Assembly: GCA_010279815.1 (NCBI GenBank)
Contig: QEOQ01000444.1
Coordinates: 248,001 to 312,000, forward strand
Direction of reading: 5' to 3'
Origin: Brachionus plicatilis
Lineage: Eukaryota > Rotifera > Eurotatoria > Ploima > Brachionidae
DNA length: 64,000 nucleotides
Shown: positions 1 to 10,365 of the stretch, one piece after another
Layout: each line of letters opens with the position of its first letter
Numbering within the stretch: the stretch's first letter is position 1
Made by a program: the position numbers and the translations under genes
The notes under the pieces: model-generated
Database searches by the model: none
Told to the model about the DNA's origin: nothing
What the model saw: only the letters and a program-made list of their open reading frames with translations

Positions 1-239
1 GGTCTTGTATTAAACCGCTTATATCGGAGGAATAAAAAGAAGATTTTTGGCTCAAAAAAATTTTTTCTTTATTAATTTTATATTTTTTCAATTAAACAAT
101 TAAGAAAAGTTCAATTCATTTATAAAAAATAAAAGAAAATTCTTTTCTTAAATTTTCTTTTATTCAAAATTTAACCGGTTCCAAATACGAACCGGTTCCA
201 TAAACCGGTTTACAAATCGAACCGATATTCCTTTTAACC

Positions 240-656
240 GGTAGTACTAAGTCGAAGGCTTTTTAGAAGTCGATGAATAAGATGTCTACTGCAAATCCTC
301 GGTTAATAGATTTGGTAATAAGATCCAGTGATTCCAAGAGGTAAGTAATACAAGATTTGAGCTTCACAAACCCAAGCTGATGACTAGTAATTAAGATTTT
401 ATTTTCTAAAAACTTGTTATACTTGTTACTCAAGATCAAATAATTTTTATTTTTCAAAATGGCTCAAACTCAAGATTTTTAACAAGCACCCTTTATTACT
501 CGATCGATAAGCAAAAAACGATTTAAACTCAGGAGATGGATTACGATTAAAGAAAGTAATTGAGGAACATTGTGATATAGCGACATCTTTGTCGATATCA
601 CTGGAGTTAATTAACTTAACCATGAGCTTTAAAGTTAAGAAGGAGCACAAATACAT
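240..656 (-). pseudogene. LINE reverse-transcriptase fragment
   Basis: Decayed piece of a non-LTR retrotransposon ORF2. Reading the minus strand, a frame gives the typical finger/palm region: ITSHQLGFVKLKSCITYLLE, then LDLITKSINRG, then VDILFIDF followed by a stop and KAFD. The last part is the RT motif A (F-[LI]-D-F-x-K-A-F-D), where the usual residue between F and K is replaced by a stop. An upstream frame (447-656) continues the same element in another phase, so at least one frameshift is present. The section at about 545-650 is repeated at 27960-28060 and 28690-28770. The family is LINE (CR1/Jockey-like by the spacing of motifs, not certain). Not functional. Confidence 0.75.
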
Positions 657-739
657 GTTCCAATACGTCTAACGAGGGAGATCGGATAGACGGGCCCAAA
701 GGTACTAATGTAAACATTATGAGAATCTGATTGAACCAA

Positions 740-1062
740 CATCTAAATCAGTAAATGGTGAAAAAACTTTTGGATATTTCTATTCACGACTTATAAATTG
801 CTTTGTGATCAAGAGATCAATGTTGAAATTTACAACATTTAAGCATTCAATTTTTAATAACATAAATCTAATTTTCTCAGATTTTGTAAAAAAATTCAAA
901 AAATTTAATTTAAATATATCAATGTTTTATTTTTTTAAATAATTATATAAACAATTAATATTTTTAATTTTTAAAACTTTTTTTTATTTAAATAAATGGA
1001 GTGTTAATCGGTCTTTATGACATGGACACTAGCCTGTTGATTAACCTTGAAATTGATTACAA
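740..1062 (+). repeat. LINE 3'-end repeat, copy 1
   Basis: Shares sequence with 4777-5115 on the same strand and with 47250-47475 in reverse. The coding-like half reads KTF..F.SRLIN..V in the better copy, which fits the C-terminal tail of LINE ORF2 proteins (inference). The distal half holds the shared block ending in ACTAGCCTGTTGAT. This copy has lost its reading frame. Confidence 0.55.
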
Positions 1063-1306
1063 ACATTTGGTTCGAATTAAATTCAAAAATATGAACATCA
1101 ATCTACTGGAACCATATATTTAAAGCAAATAAGCATTAGTGAGAATTTGTTCAATTCAAAAAATTTGACGATTGATTGATATTTTCTTAAACTACAAATA
1201 TTATTTTAAGTCTCATCATTTAAAAAACTCAGATTTGTGAATTTCAAGTACAAATTGAACAAAAATTCTTTAAAAAATTTATTTATTAATATCAAATTTA
1301 ATAAAA

Positions 1307-1528
1307 AATACTAGAAAAAATGCTACAACATAGTGCAACTTACTTTGTTGCACCTTTTTTGTGACGAATAAAATTTCTACTTTCTTTTTTTAGTAAATCA
1401 AATCAATAATCTATTTAAATCTTATTGATTATTTATTTTTTGTCATTTTTTGCATGAGAAAAATTATTTTAGGTAAAGAAGGTGCAACAAAGTATGTTGC
1501 ACTATGTTGAAGTATTTTTTCTAATATT
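1307..1528. mobile_element. Palindromic MITE, TGCAAC arms
   Basis: Two arms of about 50 bp face each other: the left arm contains CAACATAGTGCAACTTACTT and GTTGCACCTT, and the right arm is its reverse complement with a few mismatches. The spacer (about 115 bp) is AT-rich without coding potential. A left-half copy of the same family lies at 45628-45790. No transposase remains, so the superfamily cannot be assigned; the flanks are too AT-rich to call a target duplication. Confidence 0.6.
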
Positions 1529-2287
1529 TTTTATGAACTTTAATTTTTAATTCATTAAAAACTGAAGAAATTTGTCATTTTTTGTATTTGAAATTCACAA
1601 TACCACAATCTCAAAAACAAAATTTATAAAATTTTATAATTTATTTTCGACACTATTAGAAAAAACTATTTAATAAAAATTTTTTTAATTAGTCCATAAA
1701 TTTTTTATTTTTTTTATTAAATTTACAGAAATTTCGAAAAAAGTCAATTTTTTATTTTTTAAATAAATTTTTTTAGAAATGAACAAACAATTAAAAGGTT
1801 TCCTTTGAGATACGTTTAATTTGTTAAATAAGTTTATAAACCTTTCCATAAGTATTTATTTACTTTGATGAATTCAAAAATAGCATATTAAAACTATCTT
1901 ATCATATTACATTTGTTACTAATTTGTTCGTCATGTCATTTTTTATCCTAAAAATGATAAAATTATTGCAAATTTTTAGCACAAACCTGATTTCGAGTGT
2001 AATTAAGTTAAGGTTTATAAAAATTGAAAATTTATTTATTTTTATGACACCATTTTATAAATTTGACCTGATCTTCAAAATAATAAACCATGTCAGGCCA
2101 ACTTAGTGCAGTAACTTAAAAATATTTGTTTCAAGGTAATGACAAAAAGAAGCTTATCAATTGAAACAAACAATTATTAGATAATAAATTATTAATAAAT
2201 ATAAAAATGATAAATCTAATTATAATCACGTTTTTTAGTCACAATTCTAATAAAAAATAAAAATTCGAAATTTTAACTCTTGAAAAA

Positions 2288-5200
2288 ATGTCTTCTGGGC
2301 AAAAATTTAAAAATTTTTTTAGCTCAGGCTCAACATTTGTAGTTCACTCCTTGCTGAGCTATTCCACTATTCGCGAGGCAAAAATTCATTCAAAAAAAGT
2401 TGCACTAGTATTTCGACTTTTCCAAATTGGAATCATTGCCTACATAATCGGGTACTCAAATCATCCAAACTTCTCATTTTCTCATTCCATCTTATTTTTT
2501 TCTTTCAGGTGGAGCATTATCTACGAAAAAGGCTATCAACAATTTGATCAACCTCGGTCTACTGTGACCACTAAAGTTAAGGGTCTGGGCTACACTTTCA
2601 CCGAAAATGGTGGAAAAGAAGTGCGTTATATTGACGAACAATTTCGCTACAAAACTCCACTCAAAGATGACTACCGAATATTTGATGTAAATTAAAATTA
2701 AATGATTTTTTATTTTTTATTTTAATTTTTTTTTGCTAGACAGCTGATTATGTGATTCCGCCAGTAGAATATAATTCAGTAATTTTTTTTGTTTTATTCA
2801 AAAAAAATAATTAAAATAAATTTTAGATTTTTATTATGAGTAATTTTGTTGAAACTCGACAAACTCAGAGTCAATGTGACGAAGATTATGAGGAAGTTGA
2901 TTGTGAATGCAAAAATGATTCAGACTGTTCTAACATAAAGCCAACCAATGCTTGGAATGGAATACCAACTGGATATTGCGTCAAATCTTCCATAAATGAA
3001 TCTGTTAAAGTATGTGAAATAGAAAGCTGGTGTCCAATCGAAAGGGAAATAAAAAAGTAACTTCTTTTGACTAGCTTATTGAGAATTTTTCTTATTTAGC
3101 GCAATTACTCAATTTTGTGACATATCTAAAAAATAAAAATTTTTCATAAATTTTTTTCTAGATGTAAAAAACTTGTTTTGCAAATTAAAAAAACTGAATT
3201 AATTTTTGTTTGGCCGCCTGCAAAATCTGTGCAAATTCTGCAAAATATTCAAAAGCATTGCAATGCATTTAAAAGTATTAAAAATAAAACGAAATTAATT
3301 TGCACAGATTTTTAAGACTTCTCATTTTTTTAAAAATCTATCAATCTGAACTTGAACTTTATTTTTTATTGTTTTTAATGGGAGGAGGACAAAATATAGA
3401 AAGACGAAATTTAGAATTTTCTCCAAAATATAGAAAGACAGAATATAGAAAGACAAAATATAGACATGACAAAATATACAAAGCAAAATATAGACTGGGA
3501 CTATATGTAGAAAAAAATATATATACTGTGTCTTGGCATCGCAAGATTCAATTAGACACTAGAAAACATTTAACTGTTCCGAAAGTTGTAGAATTATTCA
3601 GGAGAGAGCAAAATAAAGTAGAATATTGAAGCATTTTTAGAAGGTTTAGGTAATAATTTACTAATTGATAAAGAAAAAAATTGAAATAAAATTAATTAGA
3701 CTATTTATTCATTGTATAATTTTGTTTTCGATATTTTTTTTTTCTACATTTTTTTTTTTCAGGTAAATTCGATATTTTTTTTTTTACATTTTTTTTTTTC
3801 AAGTAAATTCGATATTATCCAATAAATAATTTTTTTCTATATTTTGTCACACTGTCTGTTTTTAATTTTGAAAATATGTCTCTTTAATTCAACTTCAAAG
3901 CTTTCAATAAAAATCAATTAAGTTTTTGGCTATTAAAATTTAGAGAGAGATAAATAATTTTGCTTGATTTTTAAGCTTAAATATTTTTATTAATATTTTT
4001 TATCGAAAATTTCACCATTTTCGTCAAAAATGACGTCACTTTCCAGCATTTTGATCGCAAACTGTAATTAACAATGCAAAGGAAATCTGTTTATTAGGTT
4101 TCATATTTGATCAAAATCTTAATTTTACCAAATTTGTATCTAATTTATCAATTCAAGTTAATAGGAAATTATTTTCTATCATAAGTATTTTCTATCTTGC
4201 TACTTCAGTAAAGATCCAGTTTTTTAAGACCTTTATCCTCCCGTATTTTGACTTTAAATTTTTATTTTTTTGAATACAAGTTAAAATTAAAATTTATAAT
4301 TAAAAAATTTTATTTTAAATAAAGTTTAGTTCTCGAATTTTAATGCTTTCAAATTACATTTTATCATTGTTAATTCTTCCAAGCTATTTGCAACATTTCA
4401 TAAGCTTAAATATATATAAATATTCATTTTCATAATTTTTTTAATTAAGTTAAAGAAGATTTAAAAATTAGAAAATAATTGAGTTGACTTGAGTGGACTC
4501 AAGTCAAAGTCAGACTTTGACTTTGACTTTTAACGATTCTGACTTTAAAGTTTGACTTTTTACCAACTCTGGCTTGAAGCAAACAGCTTTAATGAAATAA
4601 ATAACGCTTGAGAAAAGTTTGGTCTTTATTCATTTCAACATCAAATTTTTGAAAGGATGCTAACTTTCTCTTATAAAAGTCTATTATAATTCAATTCTCT
4701 GCTAAATCTTAAAGAAAATTAAAGAAAAATGACTCAAGAAATTTGAATCATATTTTAAGGAACAACAATAACATTATTGAAAAGTGGAGAAAAAACATTT
4801 GAACATTTTTATTCAAGATTAATAAATTGCTTTGTGATCGAGAGATCAATGTTGAAGTTTTCAACGTTTAAGCTTTCAATTTTCAATAACATAAATTTAA
4901 TTTACACAGATTTTGTTTCTAAATTTGAATTATTTAACTTAAATAGCTTGTTGTTAAATTTTTTCAAATAACTTAAATCAATAACTCTATTCAATTTTTA
5001 TTAATTTTTTCTACATTTTTAATATATATATATTTTTTTTTAATAATCAATTAAATAAATGAAGTGTTAATTAGTCTCATGAGGCATGGGCACTAGCCTG
5101 TTGATTTACCTTAAATATATATACATTATAAAAAATCTGAACTTGAACTTTATTTTTTATGAGATAACAATTAAACTAAATATAAATTATTTTTTCCTAT

Positions 5201-6678
5201 ATAGAAAAAGTTTTTTTTTTAAAAAGTTTATTATTAGATTTGAATAAAAATATTTTTATATAGATAAAAAAGTTCCTGCCTAAATATGCTTTATTTCCTA
5301 GTATAAGAAAAAGATTTTTGACTAAATAAAAAAATACTCTTTTAAATAATTTTGTTTTTTGCTAAATATATTTAGCTCTTTTTTAAAGGACCATTATTTG
5401 ATTTTGGTGGTCTTCCTCTTTTCTTTAACTGTACAAATTCACGATCACCTTCATCAAATTCTTTATTAGTCAACTTGCAAAACGCTATGTAATGCTTACA
5501 AATTCCAAACTCCAAGAAATTATTCTCCAAAAATTCTTCCATTTTTAAGCTTAATTTTAATAATTTATTTATTTTCAAATTATTTTTATTTAGAAAAAAA
5601 TAAAACTGTTTGTAAAAGTTTTTTTTTATTTATAGAGAAAATTATTTTATTTAGGAGAGTCAAAAGTTGTTTGAGAAAAAAATTATTTTATTTAAAATAG
5701 AATTAAATTGTTTATATTAAGTAATTTTTTTTATATAAAAAAATTATATCTATTTAGGAAAAAAGAATTTTTATTTAAGATAATTACACTGCCATTTTTT
5801 ATTGCTTTTAATTTTAACAATATGTCTCTTTAATTCAACTTCAAAGCTTTCATTTAAAATCAATTAAGTTTTTGTCTATTAAAATTTAGATAAATAATTT
5901 CGCTAAATTTTTAAACTTAAATATTTTTATTAATATTTTTTTTAGTAATGAAAAAAATCTGATTCAAAATATCGAAAATTTCACCATTTTCGTCAAAAAT
6001 GACGTCATTTTCCAGCATTTTGATCGCAAACTGTAATCAACAATGCAAAAATTTTTTTAAACTTATTCAATATTTAATTTAAGAAGGAACATTTTGCCTA
6101 ATGTAACAAATCAAGTGCTCTCAAAATGCATATACCATCCAATTAACGATCCGTATTGCCCAATTTTTCTGGTAAAAAATATTCTCCACGAAGCTGAGCC
6201 CGATGAACAAGAGAGAAAATTGATGATGATGAAAGGTGGTGTAATATTGGTATCGATAAATTGGCAGTGTAATTTTGACACAAGTAGACTGTGTTTTCCA
6301 AAATTTAAGTTTAGTCGCTTTGATCTGCAATTCAGTAAAGCTTCGGCAGCAAGTGGATTTAATTTCAGATTCGCAAAGTATTTTGAAGTGAATGAAACAA
6401 TGTACAGAGTTTTGGTAAAGGCCTATGGGCTTAGATTTGTGATCAATGTATCCGGAGAAGGTGGAAAATTTAACTTTGTTCCTTTGATGATTAATTTGGG
6501 AGCAGGTCTTGGATTGTTATCAGTGGCATCCATTGTGGCAGACTTTGTTCTGCTCAATTTAACTTCACGCAAAGAATTTTATCGAGAACTCAAAGAATTA
6601 AATTCAAAAGAAGATGAAGAGAGTTTGACATCCAAAATAAGGTCTAAGAGCTTCACTGACTTGAAGACACATATTTAA
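2288..6678 (+). CDS. P2X purinoceptor (ATP-gated cation channel)
   Basis: Trimeric plasma-membrane channel opened by extracellular ATP. Exons supported by frame and GT..AG ends: 2288-2451, 2509-2686, 2740-2778, 2827-3056, and a last exon starting at 6084 or 6087 and ending 6678. Exon 1 carries TM1 (FRLFQIGIIAYIIG) and continues W-S-I-I-Y-E-K-G-Y in exon 2. ATP-binding lysines lie in TTKVKG; the ectodomain has the Cys pattern and the block WNGIPTGYCV..VCEIESWCPIE. The last exon has RNILPNVTN, CIYHPINDPYCPIF, the NFR motif (GFNFRFAKYF), the LVKAYGLRF lysine block, TM2 (about 6475-6560) and the cytosolic YxxxK motif (YRELK). The segment joining WCPIE to RNILPN is not cleanly resolved: a P2X-like piece NFVTYLKN lies at 3111-3134, but it is out of phase with exon 4. 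The large remaining intron holds transposon debris. Family call is firm; the middle of the model is not. Confidence 0.9.
3859..4080 (+). repeat. 230-bp direct repeat, copy A
   Basis: Closely matches 5806-6049 in the same orientation. Shared landmarks include ATATGTCTCTTTAATTCAAC, TTTCACCATTTTCGTCAAAA and GATCGCAAACTGTAAT. The second copy carries an extra ~25 bp before the TTTCACC block. The pair encloses 1.7 kb of other repeats inside the P2X intron. No TG..CA ends, polypurine tract or pol coding, so LTRs are unlikely. Confidence 0.7.
4481..4571. mobile_element. hAT-type MITE, truncated copy
   Basis: One end of the dispersed CAGAGTTG element. The right part, from CTCAAGTCAAAG to the terminal CCAACTCTG, is nearly identical to one half of the complete copy at 61626-61770 in the opposite orientation. 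The left terminus is missing. Confidence 0.6.
4777..5115 (+). repeat. LINE 3'-end repeat, copy 2
   Basis: Best-preserved copy of the repeat at 740-1062. It encodes a 64-residue frame (4777-4971) beginning MKSGEKTFEHFYSRLIN, resembling the C-terminal tail of LINE ORF2 proteins, then an AT-rich segment and a block with the near-palindrome GTCTCATGAGGC and the shared ACTAGCCTGTTGAT. LINE origin is inferred from this tail and from a related block next to an RT fragment at 56.4-56.8 kb. Confidence 0.55.
5372..5578 (-). pseudogene. MULE transposase C-terminal relic
   Basis: 68-residue frame with CKHYIAF followed by KKRGRPPK, an AT-hook-like basic motif. This looks like the tail of a Mutator-like transposase: the final C-x-H of a SWIM zinc finger and the basic region after it. 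The first two SWIM cysteines and all catalytic regions are absent. It sits in the P2X intron, antisense to the receptor. Assignment is inference from the motif pair. Confidence 0.4.
5806..6049 (+). repeat. 230-bp direct repeat, copy B
   Basis: Second copy of the repeat at 3859-4080. It ends about 35 bp upstream of the last P2X exon and so forms the 3' end of the large intron, including the region where a branch point would be expected. Confidence 0.7.
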
Positions 6679-6765
6679 TTGAAACAAATTAACTTAAAAA
6701 TTTAATAAAATTTTGCCTATAAAAAAGAATCATTTTTTTCTTAAATCAGCAAAAATAAATTTCAA

Positions 6766-7068
6766 ATGAGAATTAATTTTTATTTGACTTTTTTTCTAAT
6801 TGTCATTGTGAGTGCAATTAGCCAAGGGGCAGCAGTTCCAAAGCTCAAGGGAGGTGGTGGAGGTGGCGGCTCCGGCGGAGGTGGTGGTGGAGGAGGCTCA
6901 GGCGGAGGTGGAGGTGGTGGCGGCTCCGGCGGAGGTGGTGGTGGAGGAGGTTCAGGCGGAGGCGGTGGCGGTGGCGGTGGTAGCCAAATGCACCATCATC
7001 ATCATAAATACAAGGGTGGTGGAGGCGGCGGAGGCGGTGGTGGTAGCCACAAGTGCCGACACTGTTAA
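6766..7068 (+). CDS. Secreted Gly/His/Cys-rich small protein
   Basis: 100 residues. Residues 1-20 form a clear signal peptide (FYLTFFLIVIVSAIS) with likely cleavage near SQGAA. The mature part is almost pure glycine: runs of seven to nine Gly each closed by one Ser, then a His-rich insert (QMHHHHHKYK), a run of ten Gly, and the C-terminus SHKCRHC. The DNA is a GC-rich island built from 27-bp units with alternating Gly codons, so the protein has probably grown by unit duplication. Function unknown. Glycine-rich secreted proteins can be structural or antimicrobial; the His tract and HxCxxC-like tail could bind Cu or Zn, but this is speculation. It starts 87 bp after the P2X stop on the same strand; an AG acceptor behind a T-rich tract lies about 15 bp before the ATG. 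Confidence 0.75.
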   Translation: MRINFYLTFFLIVIVSAISQGAAVPKLKGGGGGGGSGGGGGGGGSGGGGGGGGSGGGGGGGGSGGGGGGGGGSQMHHHHHKYKGGGGGGGGGGSHKCRHC

Positions 7069-8627
7069 ATTTGAGAAATTAATAATATGAATAAAATATT
7101 TAAAAAAAATAGATTTAAATAAATTCTTAAAAAAATTCCCAACAAGCAAACACCTAAATCCTTTTCTGTCAAAAAATTATTTTTAGTTTGAAATTTTAAA
7201 ACATTCCCTTTCTTAAATATTTTTAAGTTTTGAAACCCGTTTTTTTAATTAAATTTTTCTCGCCGCTAATTTTAATAAAGAGAAATCTAATTTATTAAAT
7301 TTACTTATATTTTAATAGAATAATATAAATTTAAAAAAAATTATTATTTTATTATTATTATTTTTTGGAATTGCATCTAGAACTTAAAAAAACCGAGCTA
7401 AAGTTCTTTTAGAATGTAACCATTTTTTACCTTTTGGCAAAATGTAAATAATTTTTTATTTCTACATTTTAAATTTTTATATTTGTTAATAGTTTTTGTG
7501 TGATATTTAGATTAAAAAATTTTTTATTAAAATTTTCATAAGTAGGGTTTTCCAATCTTCCAGTTTTCTTTTCCAGTTTTTTCCAGTTTTCCAATTTGCA
7601 GAACATGTTTTGGTTGCTCCGAATAAAAACTCTCGCTTTTTTTATTTTTGTACTTGATTTTTGTACTAAAATTAACAATATTATAATTATCCAAAATTTT
7701 GCAGAATCAGAAATTTTTGGTACAAGGATGATGTTGCTTCAATTAACTGCACATGTTTTGGTCAATCAGAACTCTTTGGAATTTTTAATATTTTCTTTTT
7801 TTAATATTAAGATTAAAATTAAAGCCATAGACCCCCTTTCTTAATTTTTAATTGTGTTGAACATAATTACAAATTCTTCGTAAGTTTCATGTCAGGATAG
7901 AATAGAATTGATTTATTAATCTTTTAAATTTTTTTTGTCTTTTTATTGAATTTTTATAAAAATAATGCCGCAGCAGAAATTGAATTTTATTATTTTTTTA
8001 ATCGAAAAATATAAAAAATGAATTTTTTAATATTTTTTATTTCTTAATCTTTAATGCTGCACCAAAAGCATAATTCAAAAAAATTATTTTTTATTTTTTA
8101 ATTTAAAATTGAGTCTTGATGACGCATTAAACTAAGGTTTTTTGATGCGGACTTAAACGCGTGATTACGCTATTAGAACATGCGCTCAAAGTTAACATAA
8201 CGTTTGATATTATTTGTAGCAAAAGTCGAACATAAAGCATCCGATGCAACATATAAACTCACATGGCTAAATTTTCCGATTTTAATGTCTAGAACAACTG
8301 AAAGATTCTAAAAATTGGCATTGTGAAATTTCAAACCAAACTTCCAATACACAGATAAAAAAAATTTATAACTTTTGTTTATAATTTTTGAACGCTGCTT
8401 TTGAATCTGATTTTTGGGTATAAACCCTGGGTCTATTTTTGATTTTTGGTTATAAACGATGCACTTAAACCCGAATACCAGGTTTAAAGACATGGTCTCC
8501 TTATTAATATCATTATAACATGGGTGAGATGGGAGTCGGCGCATGGTTTAAAACCTGATATTCGGGTTTAAGGGCACGCATCTCACTGCAAGGGTATACG
8601 GTACATACATTTTCTGTAAAAAAAAAA

Positions 8628-8701
8628 AATTAAGTCAAGTCATGACTTTGACTTAAATTTTTGTGACTTAAACTTAAAACTGTGACTTATAAACAAGTCT
8701 G
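8628..8701. mobile_element. hAT-type MITE fragment
   Basis: Short AAGTCAAGTC-rich piece ending GACTTATAAACAAGTCTG, matching the right end of the dispersed family (compare 44010 and 34170). The left end is lost in A-rich sequence. Confidence 0.5.
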
Positions 8702-10251
8702 ATCAAAATTATATGAAGGACAAAGCCGAACAAAATCTTTTTGAAAATAAGGAAGATAGAAAGGAATAAAATAGAATCATTTTTGAGGCTAAAATATCTG
8801 ATGACTTTAAAAATTCTATGAAATTCTCGAATTTTTACGAAACATTCATAAAACTTAATAAGATGCTTATTTTTAATTATTAAAAAAATAACGTCAGTGC
8901 ATATTTATAGTAGTATACGGTTTAATGGCTTTAATAAAATAATTTTTGGAGAATAGGGTGATTTTTGAACGCAATACAATTTATTAATTATAATAAATAC
9001 AGTTAAAAAAAAGAATTAGTTTCGTTATGTTTTACCATTTGGGATTTTTATTTAAGAATTAATTGTTTTAAAAAATATATTTCGCAAGAAAATTTTATTT
9101 TTTTTTATTTGATTCATTTTATTTTTTGTTTATTTAAATAAAAATTTGAACCGAAGCGTTTCGAAGTTTTTATAACAATTCTGAAACTGTTATTTTTTTT
9201 AGTAAAATATGAATTTTTCTGATTAACATCCCAAATTTTTATCTTCAAAAATTTTTAAAATTCTGTGTATTTTTAGGCAAAGTAAAATTTTTGAACTCAG
9301 AACAGAATTCAGAACATTTTTACATACGTAATTTAATTTTATCGCAGAATTTTACATCTTTATAAAATATAAAGCTTTATTTTTTTAAATTTTTGAAAAA
9401 AGATTGTAATATGTAAAAATGCATTGAAATTTTTTTGCGAATTTAAAATGTTTTGATCAAATTTGAAAAATGAAATTTGATCAAAAATTTTACTTTGCCT
9501 ATTTTTATTTAAAAAATTATTAATTTCAAAATTTTTCTGTCATTTTTTTTAATGACTTTAAAATAGCAGCAACATTTTATTTATTTTTTAGCATCATAGA
9601 AAAAAATAGCATTTTTTATCTTGACTTTATTTAAAGTTGTTGAAAGCGTATACAGAGAAATCTCGTGAGCCATATTAATATAAGATGATCTGCCACAGAA
9701 GATAGTTAGCTTGATTTAATTATTCTTTGAGAAGTTCAAGTGTAGGTTGATTTTGTATTTTGTCTGAGAGCTACGGAAAGGAAACAAAACTTTAACTGAA
9801 CAACAATTATCTCCTATTTGGATGATATTTTTAATAGCGTTAGGATCCGTACAAGAGGCCAAAATTTTTAAAATGACCGCATCCAACACTTATTTTTAAG
9901 GAGAAAGCTAGGAATAAATAAAAAACACATAAAACAAAGATCAATTTTTTTTTTAAAGTTTTGCTTAAATAATTTGAAAAAAAAAGAAAATTTAATTTAT
10001 TCGAAATGTATAAAAATAAATTTTAAAAAAACGATAAAAATATCAGGAGTCAATAATTAAGTTATTATAAAAAAAAATTATTTTTTTTAATTTTTTCCAA
10101 ATAATAAAAATTTTAATTAATTCAAATCCTATTAATAATAAAAAAAGATGCATTTTATTATTAATAGTTTTTTAATTAATTTTAAAATACTATTAATTCA
10201 GTTTTAAAATTTGACGTCCTTTGTTATGATTAAAATTGTGATAACACTTAA

Positions 10252-10365
10252 ATCCGGTCTGGGCCTTTTTTTTTTTGAAAAAAAAAATTTAAAGTCTTTG
10301 CTCGGACTTTGAAAAAAAAAAAAGTCCGGACCTGGACTTTTTTTTGGGACTTTTAAACAACTCTG
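10252..10365. mobile_element. hAT-type MITE, right end intact
   Basis: Arms carrying AGTCTTTGCTCGGACTTT and AAGTCCGGACCTGGACTT, ending GACTTTTAAACAACTCTG. The left terminus is degraded (CCGGTCTGG). Confidence 0.55.

Larger units (their letters stand above)
1..2287. other. Intergenic, LINE relic and MITE
   Basis: No host gene is visible here. The stretch holds a cluster of AACCGGTT-like palindromes (about 173-241), a minus-strand LINE reverse-transcriptase fragment, a LINE 3'-end copy and a palindromic MITE, all listed separately. The remainder is A/T homopolymer. A short open frame at 1924-2106 has no recognisable domain and the composition of the surrounding noise. Confidence 0.7.
3057..6083 (+). 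other. Large P2X intron(s) filled with repeats
   Basis: Between exon 4 and the last P2X exon. It contains a possible short exon near 3100-3150, a TATAGAAAGAC-type short tandem repeat (about 3395-3490), a roughly 53-bp T-rich unit present twice (about 3728-3835), two ~230-bp direct repeats (3859-4080, 5806-6049), an hAT-type MITE end (4481-4571), a LINE 3' end (4777-5115), a MULE SWIM relic (5372-5578) and T-rich filler with recurring TATTTAG. The open frame at 3300-3629 is mostly the short tandem repeat and is not called as a gene. Confidence 0.7.

Noticed and set aside
3300..3629. 109-residue frame with repeated Y-R-K-T
   Set aside because: Produced by a short TATAGAAAGAC tandem repeat; no sign of selection or domain.
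3859..6049. Direct repeats as LTRs of an element in the P2X intron
   Set aside because: No polypurine tract, primer site or pol coding between them, and the interior is a mix of unrelated TE fragments.
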